A DNA stretch of 64,000 bases, taken from contig NZ_DRFS01000024.1 of the NCBI RefSeq assembly GCF_011050415.1, positions 310,001-374,000 of the forward strand, in the 5' to 3' direction. Within the stretch, counting starts at the first letter, position 1; each line of letters begins with the position of its first letter. The translations under genes and the position numbers were made by a program. The DNA comes from Halomonas sp. (GTDB lineage: Bacteria; Pseudomonadota; Gammaproteobacteria; Pseudomonadales; Halomonadaceae). The notes beneath the pieces are model-generated. The model made no database searches. It was not told the DNA's origin and was given only the letters and a program-made list of their open reading frames with translations. This document shows, in pieces, positions 29,541-37,890 of the stretch.

Positions 29541-30770
29541 ATGCTCAACGGAATTTGGTTAAGCTTCTTTATCGCTGCCTTTGCGGCCTCGCTATGGCAG
29601 TGGCTGGTGGGGGGCGATGGCGAAGTATTCGCTCGCTTAGTGCAGTCGCTGTTTGATATGGCGCGGATCAGCGTCGATATCATTCTGGTGCTGCTGGGAA
29701 CCATGACGCTGTGGCTGGGATTTCTTTCAATTGCCGAAAAAGCAGGGCTGATTCGCTTACTGGGCCGCGTACTTGATCCGCTATTTTGTCGCTTAATGCC
29801 CGAGGTTCCCCGCGGCCATCCGGCTATGGGTCTGATCAGCATGAATTTTGCGGCGAATATCCTGGGCTTGGACAACGCCGCCACGCCGATTGGCATTAAG
29901 GCCATGCACTCGCTACAAACGCTGAACCCCAGCCGGGATACGGCCAGCAACGCACAAATTTTGTTTCTGGTGCTGAATACCTCTTCTCTCACGCTATTGC
30001 CGGTAACCATTTTCATGTACCGCGCCCAGCAAGGGGCCGCTGATCCAACCCTGGTGTTTTTGCCTATTCTGCTGGCCACGACGGCGTCAAGCCTAGTGGG
30101 GCTTTTAGCGGTGGCGGCGATACAGCGCTTAAAGCTATGGCAGCCCGTGGTACTCGCCTACTTACTTGCCGCGGCCTTAGCGCTGGGGCTACTACTCACC
30201 ACGCTGGCGGGCATGTCTGCCCAGGCGCTGGCGGCAGCCTCAACGCTGGTTGGCAACCTGACTCTATTTAGTATTGTGATCATGTTTTTAGTGGTGGGCG
30301 CACTGCGCGGAGTGAAGGTGTATGACGCTTTCATAGAAGGGGCCAAAGAGGGTTTGAGTTTTACCATTACGTTGCTGCCCTACCTGATCGCTATGTTAGT
30401 AGCGGTAGGCGTGCTGCGCGCCAGCGGCGTGTTGGACGCAGGCCTAAGCGGCATCCGCTGGGTAGCAGAGGGATTCGGCTGGGATACTCGTTTTGTGGAT
30501 GCTCTGCCCACGGCCTTTGTGAAGCCGCTTTCCGGTAGCGGTGCGCGGGCCATGATGATCGAAACCATGGATACCTTTGGCGTAGACAGTTTTCCTGGCC
30601 TACTCGCAGCCACCATGCAAGGCAGTACCGAAACGACCTTCTATGTGCTTGCCGTCTATTTTGGCGCGGTTGGCATCACCCGCATTCGCCACGGCCTAGG
30701 CTGCGCATTAGTGGCCGATGTGGCAGGCGTTACTACCGCCATTGCGGTGTGCTACTGGTTTTTTGGGTAG
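29541..30770 (+). CDS. SpmA/SpmB-like fused nucleoside-recognition (Gate) membrane protein
   Basis: Inner-membrane protein of about 409 residues with two related halves. The N-terminal half carries the SpmA-type stretch (GLISMNFAANILGLDNAATPIG). The C-terminal half carries the SpmB-type stretch (SFTITLLPYLIAMLVAVGVL, then ALPTAFVKPLSGSGARAMM and MQGSTETTFYVLAVYFGAVG). In Bacillus these are two spore-maturation proteins; proteobacterial fusions are known but their substrate is not. ATG 29541 is chosen because the membrane segment begins right after it; a GTG at 29511 is possible, and neither has a strong ribosome site. Confidence 0.85.
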   Translation: MLNGIWLSFFIAAFAASLWQWLVGGDGEVFARLVQSLFDMARISVDIILVLLGTMTLWLGFLSIAEKAGLIRLLGRVLDPLFCRLMPEVPRGHPAMGLISMNFAANILGLDNAATPIGIKAMHSLQTLNPSRDTASNAQILFLVLNTSSLTLLPVTIFMYRAQQGAADPTLVFLPILLATTASSLVGLLAVAAIQRLKLWQPVVLAYLLAAALALGLLLTTLAGMSAQALAAASTLVGNLTLFSIVIMFLVVGALRGVKVYDAFIEGAKEGLSFTITLLPYLIAMLVAVGVLRASGVLDAGLSGIRWVAEGFGWDTRFVDALPTAFVKPLSGSGARAMMIETMDTFGVDSFPGLLAATMQGSTETTFYVLAVYFGAVGITRIRHGLGCALVADVAGVTTAIAVCYWFFG

Positions 30771-30828
30771 TTGAAACATGGCAGCGAAGGATTGCTGCAT
30801 TTTTATTGATGGGACAAGGAGAGTACGC

Positions 30829-31707
30829 ATGCCAGCAAGTACACTTTTTGTGATGTTAGCAGCGCTTTTCTGGGGGGTATCGGGAGGCATTGGCAGCATA
30901 CTGATGGCGGATGGCTGGAATCCATTTATGGTTTCATTTTACCGTGGATTTATCGGGTTTCTTTTTGTGCTCATCTGGCTAATGCTGCGTCCGCATCACA
31001 GTGGCCTGGCAAATGGGAAGCTATGGTTTTGGTCGGCCATCGCAGGGATCGGCGTAGCGGGCAACTTCGCCTTCTATTTCATCAGCATTTCACAAGGCAG
31101 TGTGGCTGTGGCCGCAACGTTAATGTATTGCGCCCCGTTATTCGTATACCTCGTATCATTCGCATTGAAGCTTGAGAGGCCCACGATAGCAAAATGGGCA
31201 GGTATCGCTCTGGTAATGGTGGGCATCGTATTGCTAACCCAGCTTTACGAGATAAGTGCTAGTGGATTAACGATGATGGGGGTGGGCTCAGGGCTGCTTG
31301 CTGGTCTCTCCTATGCCATCTTCATTTTCGGCTTCAAATATGCCGCACCCCACGGCAGCCCGCAGGCCATTCTCTCGATTGCCTTCGCCGTACTGGCCTT
31401 CATCCTAATTATACCCAGCGATATTGAACAGATCGTTAACGCTCTTAGCGCCCCGGTTTGGCCCTTATTCTTAACGCTAGGCATTCTAGGCGCAGGCCTA
31501 TCGTTTGTGCTTTATATTATTGGACTGAAACATACCGCGCCCGCCCTAGCCTCGGTAGTCGCCATGGTCGAACCCGTTACAGCTACTTTGTTCGGTGTGT
31601 TTGTATTGAATGAAGGCCTGGGCGGTATTCAGATAATTGGCATGGTGCTGATATTAGCCACCGTGACAACGCTGAGCGTTATTTCTAGTAAGCCAAGTAA
31701 TGCATAG
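30829..31707 (+). CDS. EamA/DMT-superfamily transporter
   Basis: Polytopic inner-membrane protein of 292 residues with about ten hydrophobic segments in two EamA repeats (FWGVSGGIGSILMADGWNP; later LLAGLSYAIFIFGFKYA and GLKHTAPALASVVAMVEPV). Such carriers export or import small metabolites and amino acids; no substrate can be assigned. ATG 30829 follows AAGGAGAG; the in-frame ATG 51 bp upstream lacks such a site. It is 58 nt after the SpmAB-like gene and convergent with the next gene. Confidence 0.85.
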   Translation: MPASTLFVMLAALFWGVSGGIGSILMADGWNPFMVSFYRGFIGFLFVLIWLMLRPHHSGLANGKLWFWSAIAGIGVAGNFAFYFISISQGSVAVAATLMYCAPLFVYLVSFALKLERPTIAKWAGIALVMVGIVLLTQLYEISASGLTMMGVGSGLLAGLSYAIFIFGFKYAAPHGSPQAILSIAFAVLAFILIIPSDIEQIVNALSAPVWPLFLTLGILGAGLSFVLYIIGLKHTAPALASVVAMVEPVTATLFGVFVLNEGLGGIQIIGMVLILATVTTLSVISSKPSNA

Positions 31708-31715
31708 CGCGTCAG

Positions 31716-31931
31716 TCAGATTTTCTCGGCAATGCGTTGAGCTAATTTATGAATAAAGGGACCACTGATAAACGCTATGATTCCTGCGGCTGGCCATGCT
31801 AAAAACCAAGCGTGCATCCAGAAGTTAAAGAAATTGGGATGGGAACCCATATTTACGAAGGTGATCCAGGCAGACATGATCAGCGATAGCGTAAAAGACA
31901 TAAGAATAGCGAAGATGATTCTGTGTTTCAT
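31716..31931 (-). CDS. DUF2798 small membrane protein
   Basis: A 71-residue protein with two hydrophobic helices (IIFAILMSFTLSLIMSAWITF and AWFLAWPAAGIIAFISGP), the layout of DUF2798 (each domain covers one such pair). The start is set at ATG 31931, where the conserved MKHRIIFAILMS begins; an upstream ATG would add 29 unrelated residues. It lies 49 nt downstream of the MerR gene on the same strand, so the two may be co-transcribed. The function is unknown. Confidence 0.72.
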   Translation of the reverse strand: MKHRIIFAILMSFTLSLIMSAWITFVNMGSHPNFFNFWMHAWFLAWPAAGIIAFISGPFIHKLAQRIAEKI

Positions 31932-31980
31932 GGCTAGCTCAAGAATATTCTTTACGTGGTAAAAGGCTATCAAATACCCA

Positions 31981-32400
31981 TTACGGCAATATATTTTGAA
32001 ACGGCCCATTTCTTTCACTGGCTTGAATAGCGTCTAAAAGCTCCTTCCGGATAGCTTGTAGATCAGCGATTCGTTCTTCGATTTTGACTAACCTTTCACG
32101 CAAAGTAGCAATGGTTTCCGGACAAAAAGCTGCTCCTTCTTTCAGCCGCATACATTCCGGAAACGTACTGATTTCTTTAAGGTTGAATCCGCTATTAATC
32201 AGTCGTTGTATCTGCCTGACCTGCGTAATCGATATAATCGAAAACACCCGATAGCCATTTTTTGAACGCGAAGAATTAAGCAGCTCATGTGCATCATAGT
32301 GCCGGATCGAGCGGATACTGACACCCGTTTCCCGAGAAAGCTGACCAATTTTGAGCGGCGATTTAGCACTACTTTCCTTCAAGACCACCTTCTCCCTCAT
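31981..32400 (-). CDS. MerR-family transcriptional regulator
   Basis: DNA-binding regulator of about 139 residues. The N-terminal MerR winged helix is clear (KIGQLSRETGVSIRSIRHYD, then NGYRVF), followed by a long coiled-coil dimer helix (ETIATLRERLVKIEERIADLQ). Two cysteines (CMRLKEGAAFC) might bind a metal or sense redox. ATG 32400 is used; a TTG further upstream is open but lacks support. It is transcribed away from the exported hydrolase at 32472 across a 71-bp gap and probably controls it. Confidence 0.85.
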   Translation of the reverse strand: MREKVVLKESSAKSPLKIGQLSRETGVSIRSIRHYDAHELLNSSRSKNGYRVFSIISITQVRQIQRLINSGFNLKEISTFPECMRLKEGAAFCPETIATLRERLVKIEERIADLQAIRKELLDAIQASERNGPFQNILP

Positions 32401-32407
32401 TGAGTAC

Positions 32408-32437
32408 TTGACCCTAACACCAATGTCACAGTTTACG
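32408..32437 (+). promoter_or_regulatory. Candidate MerR-type promoter/operator
   Basis: TTGACC (32408-32413) begins a dyad TGAC-N12-GTCA (32409-32428), and TTTACG (32432-32437) lies 18 bp after TTGACC. A dyad sitting in an over-long spacer is the usual MerR design; the -10 match is poor. Confidence 0.35.
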
Positions 32438-32471
32438 CTCACCTCTACCAACTAACCAAGAGGTGTTAAGG

Positions 32472-33374
32472 ATGTCTGTGTCCAAGTTTTATCGCGCAAT
32501 TTTTACATTGATGACTGCAAGTCTATTGCTAGCGTTTTCATTAACGGCGACTGCAGAAACAATCCAATACGAGGTGGCCTCAACCGACGGCATTTCAATT
32601 GCCGTGCAAGAATCCGGTGATCCTGACGGGCAACCGATTGTCTTCATTCATGGGTATCTGGGCAGCCATCTCAATTGGCAGCCACAGGTCAATAGCGAGC
32701 TTCTGCAAAAATATCGGCTCATTACTTTTGACCTTCGCGGACATGGTTTATCCGGCAAACCAGAGGAAGCCATCGCTTACAGCGATGGGCGCCGTTGGGC
32801 AGATGACCTTGCAACGGTCATCCAAGCCACAAACGCCCAGCAGCCCATACTAGTAGGCTGGTCATTGGGAGGCGCGGTCATTTCTAACTATCTGAACTAT
32901 TACGATGACCGTGACATTAGCGGTGCAGTGTATGTTGATGGCGTCGTCGAACTAAATGCGGAACTGATCACTGCTCATCCTGAAATTTATCAGGATATGG
33001 TCTCTGAAAACCTGAAAACCAACTTAGAGGCGACGCGTGCTTTCTTACGTCTGTGCTTTGCCCAACAGCCAGAAAGTGCCACTTTTCAGCTACTATTGGC
33101 GAATGCAGCATTAGCTTCCTGGGATATGAAAGAGAACGTTCTGTCCATGAGCGTTTCACTCGCAGGGCTTGGCAGAACGAATAAACCTATCCTGATGTTG
33201 TATGGCGAAAAAGATGCGTTGGTTCAGGTAGATGCGTCAATCAACAGGGCTAAAGAAGTGAACCCCAATGTCGAAACACTCATCTATGAGAACTCAGGAC
33301 ATGCGCCTTTTATAGAGGAGAGCGCCCGATTCAACCAAGATTTGGCAACTTTTATTGAAGACATCCTTCACTAA
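32472..33374 (+). CDS. Exported alpha/beta-hydrolase
   Basis: A 300-residue protein with a Sec signal peptide (core IFTLMTASLLLAFSLTATA, cleavage near ATA-ET) and a classical alpha/beta-hydrolase fold. It has the oxyanion HGYLGSHLNWQ, the nucleophile Ser in GWSLGGAV, the Asp in LYGEKDALV and the His in NSGHAPFIEE. Close families include periplasmic esterases, non-heme chloroperoxidase-like enzymes and lactonases; the substrate is unknown. ATG 32472 follows AGAGGTG. Codon use is more AT-rich than in surrounding genes, as in its divergent MerR partner. Confidence 0.82.
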   Translation: MSVSKFYRAIFTLMTASLLLAFSLTATAETIQYEVASTDGISIAVQESGDPDGQPIVFIHGYLGSHLNWQPQVNSELLQKYRLITFDLRGHGLSGKPEEAIAYSDGRRWADDLATVIQATNAQQPILVGWSLGGAVISNYLNYYDDRDISGAVYVDGVVELNAELITAHPEIYQDMVSENLKTNLEATRAFLRLCFAQQPESATFQLLLANAALASWDMKENVLSMSVSLAGLGRTNKPILMLYGEKDALVQVDASINRAKEVNPNVETLIYENSGHAPFIEESARFNQDLATFIEDILH

Positions 33375-33395
33375 AGACTACGCATAGCAGTATCG

Positions 33396-33436
33396 GGGCC
33401 ATTAAACAGTGACCCTAACCACTGAGTTAATGGCCC
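33396..33436. terminator. Bidirectional hairpin between convergent genes
   Basis: A 10-bp stem (GGGCCATTAA / TTAATGGCCC) with an inner CAGT/ACTG pair lies between the hydrolase stop and the ycaO stop. It can serve both strands, although neither side shows a proper T-run. Confidence 0.5.
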
Positions 33437-33450
33437 AAACAAGTTTACAG

Positions 33451-35640
33451 CTACTTGTTTAAACCCGCTTTAGCTGTCCTTGCCGCATGGAGCTTTTTAT
33501 AGCTTTCGATCAAGCGCTGATGACGCTCTAGGCCTACTAGCTGCATGTTAGTGGGCGTTAAGCCATGGAAGCGTACGGAACCTTCCACCGAGCCAACTAC
33601 CGCCGCCATGGTGTCTTCGCCGAACATGCGCTGGAAGTTGTGCAGGTAATCGTCCAACTCCAGCTCGTCGTCCAGGACAATTTCCAGCACCGCGTTTACC
33701 GCCTGATAGAATAGGCCGCGCTCGACGGTGTTGTCGTTGTACTGCAGGAACATTTGCACGCAGTCCAGCGCCTCTTCATGACGCTCCAACGCCAGGTAGA
33801 CCAGCAACTTCAGTTCCAGAATGGTCAGCTGGCCCCACACGGTGTTCTCGTCAAACTCGATACCAATCAGCGTGATGATATCGGCGTGGTCATCCATTTG
33901 GCTCTCTTCGAGTCGCTCGACCAGGTCGGTCAGCTGCTCGTTGTCCAAACGGTGCAGGTTAAGGATCTCTTCGCGGTAATCCAGCGCCTTATTGGTGTTG
34001 TCCCAAATCAGATCTTCAATCGGGTACACCTCGGAGTAGCCCGGCACCAGAATGCGGCATACCGGGGCGCCCAGGTCTTCGTGTACCGCCATGTACACCT
34101 CAGCGTCCAGCTCTTCAAAAATACCAAACAGCGTCGCGGCTTCCTCTTCGTTGCTGCCGGAGAAGTCCCACCCGCTGAATTCAAAGTCGGGCTTGGCACT
34201 GAAAAAGCGCCAGGAGACCACCCCCACCGAGTCGATGAAGTGCTCGACAAAGTTATTCGGCTCGGAAACAGTTTGAGAGTTGAAGGTAGGTAGCGGCAGG
34301 TCGTTCAAGCCCTCGAAGCTACGCCCTTGCAGCAATTCGGTCAGGCTGCGTTCCAGCGCCACTTCAAAGCTTGGGTGGGCACCAAAGGAGGCAAATACGC
34401 CGCCGGTGCGCGGGTTCATCAAAGTCACACACATGACCGGGAACTGACCACCCATGGAGGCATCTTTGACCAGCACCGGAAAACCCTGTGCTTCCAGCGC
34501 GTTAATGCCTTCGACAATGCTGGGGTACTTCGCTAGCACCTCTTGCGGCACATCCGGTAGGGTCAGTTCCTGCTCAAGAATTTCGCGCTTTACCGCCCGC
34601 TCGAAAATCTCAGAAAGGCACTGCACCTGGGCTTCCACCAGGGTATTACCCGCGCTCATGCCGTTACTGAGGAACAGGTTTTCGATCAGGTTAGAGGGAA
34701 AGTAGACCGTCTCGCCATCGCTTTGGCGAATAAACGGTAGTGAAACAATGCCCCGGTCTTCACGGCCCGAGTTGGTATCAATCAGATTTGAACCACACAG
34801 TTCGCCTTCCGGGTTATAGATCGCCAGGCAGTGCTCATCGAGTATTTCGGCAGGCAATTCGTCATTTGGCCCCGGCTTGAACCACTTCTCATTGGGATAG
34901 TGAACAAACTCGCTATTGGCGATCTCTTCGCCAAAGAACTGGTCGTTATAGAAGAAGTTGCAGCTCAGGCGCTCAATAAATTCGCCCAGCGCCGAGCACA
35001 GCGCGCTCTCTTTGGTCGCGCCTTTGCCGTTGGTAAAGCACATCGGCGAGGCCGCATCGCGAATATGCAGCGACCAGACGTGGGGCACGATATTGCGCCA
35101 TGAGGCGATCTCAATCTTCATGCCCAGATCGGCCAGGATCGCACTCATATTAGCGATGGTCTGCTCCAGCGGCAGATCCTTGCCTTCAATGTAGGTGCTA
35201 CCGCCTTCCGGCGCGCCCATCAGCAGCGCCTGGGCGTCCTCATCAATGTTCTCTACCGTCTCGATCTGGAAGTCAGGGCCGGCTTGCACCACTTTCTTGA
35301 CCGTGCAGCGGTCAATCGAGCGCAGAATGCCTTGGCGATCCTTGTCAGAAATATCTTCCGGCAGCTCAACCTGGATTTTGAAAATCTGCTTATAGCGATC
35401 TTCCGGATCGACGATATTGTTCTGGGAAAGGCGAATATTTTCGGTAGGAATATCCCGGGCATTGCAGTACACCTTGACAAAATAAGCGGCACACATCGCA
35501 GAAGACGCCAGGAAGTAGTCAAACGGGCCGGGGGCCGAGCCGTCGCCCTTGTAGCGAATCGGCTGGTCGGAGATAACCGTAAAATCGTCGAACTTGGCCT
35601 CCAGGCGGAGGTTGTCGAGGTAGTTAACTTTGATTTCCAT
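33451..35640 (-). CDS. ycaO: OsmC-YcaO fusion protein
   Basis: A 729-residue protein. Residues about 1-140 are an OsmC-like domain (IRYKGDGSAPGPFDYFLASSAMCAAYFVKVY, with the Cys of the peroxidase-type active site), and residues about 165-729 are a YcaO domain. The YcaO ATP-binding glutamates lie in SALGEFIERLSCNF and LSEIFERAVKRE. E. coli YcaO assists RimO in methylthiolating ribosomal protein S12, and YcaO proteins generally activate amide backbones with ATP. No azole precursor peptide, dehydrogenase or leader-binding gene lies next to it, so a housekeeping role is more likely than peptide-natural-product synthesis. ATG 35640 is where the OsmC domain begins. Confidence 0.88.
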   Translation of the reverse strand: MEIKVNYLDNLRLEAKFDDFTVISDQPIRYKGDGSAPGPFDYFLASSAMCAAYFVKVYCNARDIPTENIRLSQNNIVDPEDRYKQIFKIQVELPEDISDKDRQGILRSIDRCTVKKVVQAGPDFQIETVENIDEDAQALLMGAPEGGSTYIEGKDLPLEQTIANMSAILADLGMKIEIASWRNIVPHVWSLHIRDAASPMCFTNGKGATKESALCSALGEFIERLSCNFFYNDQFFGEEIANSEFVHYPNEKWFKPGPNDELPAEILDEHCLAIYNPEGELCGSNLIDTNSGREDRGIVSLPFIRQSDGETVYFPSNLIENLFLSNGMSAGNTLVEAQVQCLSEIFERAVKREILEQELTLPDVPQEVLAKYPSIVEGINALEAQGFPVLVKDASMGGQFPVMCVTLMNPRTGGVFASFGAHPSFEVALERSLTELLQGRSFEGLNDLPLPTFNSQTVSEPNNFVEHFIDSVGVVSWRFFSAKPDFEFSGWDFSGSNEEEAATLFGIFEELDAEVYMAVHEDLGAPVCRILVPGYSEVYPIEDLIWDNTNKALDYREEILNLHRLDNEQLTDLVERLEESQMDDHADIITLIGIEFDENTVWGQLTILELKLLVYLALERHEEALDCVQMFLQYNDNTVERGLFYQAVNAVLEIVLDDELELDDYLHNFQRMFGEDTMAAVVGSVEGSVRFHGLTPTNMQLVGLERHQRLIESYKKLHAARTAKAGLNK

Positions 35641-35828
35641 GAGCGGGCGTCCGGGGTAATGAGTGTGCCTGGGCGTTAACACATAAGCCGATAGGCGAAT
35701 GGCGGCCATTATCCAGTTTTTTACCCGCTTCGTCTTGGGCAGTCGCCCAAAATACCTACCGCACGTCATGCAAAATGGCGGTGCTTGCTACAGCTGTAAC
35801 CCAGGGTGCTCTTCAGTAGATAGCCGAA

Positions 35829-36470
35829 TTACTGTGCTTGCATCATGCGCTCTGCCTCAGCTTCGCTGACCCCGAGCATGAGTAGAATCTGGCGTTGTGT
35901 GGCTATCAACACCTGCTTTCGTTCCGCCTCTCCCGGCAGACTTTTGGCGATGGCGACTGCCCCTACCAGGGAGGCCAATATAACCCGGGATTTATCAGCA
36001 ATCGCTTTGCGGTCATTGGCAAAGGGGAGTTGTTTCAGCTTACTCAGCGCTATCAATCGCATTTCCAGCATCTTTTTCATACTCATATAAGACGCTTCAA
36101 ACAGGGTGCGGATTTCTGCTTTTTCACTGCCTATTTCGTTGAACAGAACCGACTCAGGCCCCGGCTTATGCTTAGCGTCCAACTCCTGGAGATTACAGTA
36201 GTTGGCGACCAACTCAGTTAGATGTTGTAGCGAAAGCGGGCCTTTCACCAGCCTAGCCGCCCGGCTGTTATCAATGGTCAAACGAACAGACTCATTGTAC
36301 AGAGCCTCTTTTGAAGCGAAATGGGCATAAAAGGCGCCATGCGTCATCTTCGCTAGCTTCATGATCTGACCAATCGATACCTTTTGAAATCCATTGCGGC
36401 TAAATAGCTCCGTCGCCGAAGCCAAAATGCGCTCTTTGGTTTTTGATTTATGGCTCTTGGGGTAAGACAT
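35829..36470 (-). CDS. TetR-family regulator
   Basis: A 213-residue repressor type. The N-terminal helix-turn-helix is clear (TKERILASATELFSRNGFQK, then QIMKLAKMTHGAFYAHFASKE), followed by an all-helical ligand domain. GAGGTAG precedes the ATG. It diverges from the FabF-like gene across an 88-bp gap and so probably represses it; I see no convincing palindrome there apart from TGATCA at 36505-36510. The ligand is unknown, possibly an acyl compound given the neighbour. Confidence 0.87.
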   Translation of the reverse strand: MSYPKSHKSKTKERILASATELFSRNGFQKVSIGQIMKLAKMTHGAFYAHFASKEALYNESVRLTIDNSRAARLVKGPLSLQHLTELVANYCNLQELDAKHKPGPESVLFNEIGSEKAEIRTLFEASYMSMKKMLEMRLIALSKLKQLPFANDRKAIADKSRVILASLVGAVAIAKSLPGEAERKQVLIATQRQILLMLGVSEAEAERMMQAQ

Positions 36471-36558
36471 AGCTACCTCGTCATACGTCAGCTAAATATT
36501 ATCTTGATCATATATTGCCTATTGCTAGGGTGACCACATCAATAACTCAGGAGTCACT

Positions 36559-37830
36559 ATGCAATCACCTATTGTGATTACCGGCATGGGTATGGTCAGC
36601 CCGCTAGGCAACAGCGTCAATAAAAGTTGGCAGCGACTGGTTAACGGCCAGTCTGGCGTCAGCACTATTGACCGCTTTGACACCAGCAATATCCCGATCA
36701 AAATTGCCGGGGTGGTGCCAAACATCAACCAAGACCCCAGTGGCGGTCTTGATCTGGATGAGATCGCCGACCCCAAAGAGCAGCGCAAAATGGACTTGTT
36801 CAGCCTCTACGCTTTGGCGGCAGCCCATGAGGCACTGTCACAGGCCAGCTGGTTCCCCGTTGAGCAGGCGCAAAAACGCCGAACGGCTACCATTATCGGC
36901 TCTGGCATTGGCGGCTTCCCTACCATTACGCAAGCCCAAAAAACCCTTTCAGAGCGCGGCTATCGCAAACTCTCCCCCTTCACCGTGCCAGCCTTTCTAG
37001 CCAATTTGGCTGCTGGCAATCTGTCCATTCGCTATGGCTTTCAAGGCCCTCTGGGGTGCCCGGTAACGGCTTGTGCGGCAGGTCTACAGGCGATTGGCGA
37101 CGGTATGCGCATCATCCGCAACGGAGAGGCCGATATTGCCCTCGTCGGCGGCGCTGAGGCGTGTATTGACCCACTTTCACTGGCCAGCTTTAACGCCTTA
37201 AAGGCCGTATCCACAGAAGCAGACAATCCTGAGCACGCATCAAGGCCCTTTGATAAAGCCCGCAACGGTTTTGTGATGGGAGAAGGCGCTGGCGTTATGG
37301 TGATCGAAACCCTTGACCATGCCCTCGCGCGGGGAGCAACGCCGTTAGCGGTGATTAGCGGTTACGGCACCAGCGCGGATGCCTACCACCTAACGGCAGG
37401 CCCGAAGGATGGGGCTGGCGCCGCAGCAGCGATTCAAGCGGCGTTAGGTATGGCGAACCTTACCATTGATGCTATTGATCATATCAATGCCCACGCCACC
37501 TCTACGCCTGTAGGCGACCGGGCTGAAATTGCTTCATTGCGTAATGTATTCGGTGAGCGCCTGCCCGCCATCCCTATCTCGGCAACGAAAGCCGCCACAG
37601 GCCACCTATTGGGCGCGGCAGGGGGCATAGAGAGTATTTTTTCTGTATTGGCAGTCAATACGCAGACACTTCCACCCACCATCAATCTTGAGCAGTGCGA
37701 TGAGGATATGCAGGATTTAACCTTCGTCACGGCGACTGGTCAGAAGCACGTTACCAAGCATGTATTGTGCAATGGATTCGGTTTTGGTGGCGTTAATGCG
37801 GCGCTTATCATTAGCAGCATTGACCGTTAA
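36559..37830 (+). CDS. Beta-ketoacyl-ACP synthase II-like (FabF-like), stand-alone
   Basis: Thiolase-fold condensing enzyme of 423 residues that would extend an acyl chain with malonyl-ACP. The Cys-His-His set is present: Cys172 (VTACAAGLQAIGDG), His312 (NAHATSTPVGD) and His349 (ATGHLLGAAGG), with Lys344. It is not in a fab cluster (no acpP, fabD or fabG beside it) but pairs with a divergent TetR gene. That suggests an inducible accessory synthase, for example for membrane lipid adjustment, rather than the primary FabF. The ribosome site is CAGGAG, seven bases before the ATG. Confidence 0.88.
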   Translation: MQSPIVITGMGMVSPLGNSVNKSWQRLVNGQSGVSTIDRFDTSNIPIKIAGVVPNINQDPSGGLDLDEIADPKEQRKMDLFSLYALAAAHEALSQASWFPVEQAQKRRTATIIGSGIGGFPTITQAQKTLSERGYRKLSPFTVPAFLANLAAGNLSIRYGFQGPLGCPVTACAAGLQAIGDGMRIIRNGEADIALVGGAEACIDPLSLASFNALKAVSTEADNPEHASRPFDKARNGFVMGEGAGVMVIETLDHALARGATPLAVISGYGTSADAYHLTAGPKDGAGAAAAIQAALGMANLTIDAIDHINAHATSTPVGDRAEIASLRNVFGERLPAIPISATKAATGHLLGAAGGIESIFSVLAVNTQTLPPTINLEQCDEDMQDLTFVTATGQKHVTKHVLCNGFGFGGVNAALIISSIDR

Positions 37831-37841
37831 GAATGAAAATA

Positions 37842-37877
37842 AAAAACCGATCTGCTGTCAGGCCATGATCGGTTTTT
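37842..37877. terminator. Bidirectional intrinsic terminator
   Basis: An 11-bp stem (AAAAACCGATC / GATCGGTTTTT) around a 14-nt loop gives T-runs on both strands, between the convergent FabF-like and hydrolase genes. Confidence 0.85.
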
Positions 37878-37890
37878 CTAAATCCTATTG

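Noticed and set aside
33451..35640. Azole-peptide (TOMM/thiopeptide) biosynthesis cluster around YcaO
   Set aside because: No precursor peptide, leader-binding protein, dehydrogenase or maturation gene is found nearby, and the OsmC-YcaO form is widespread as a single housekeeping gene.
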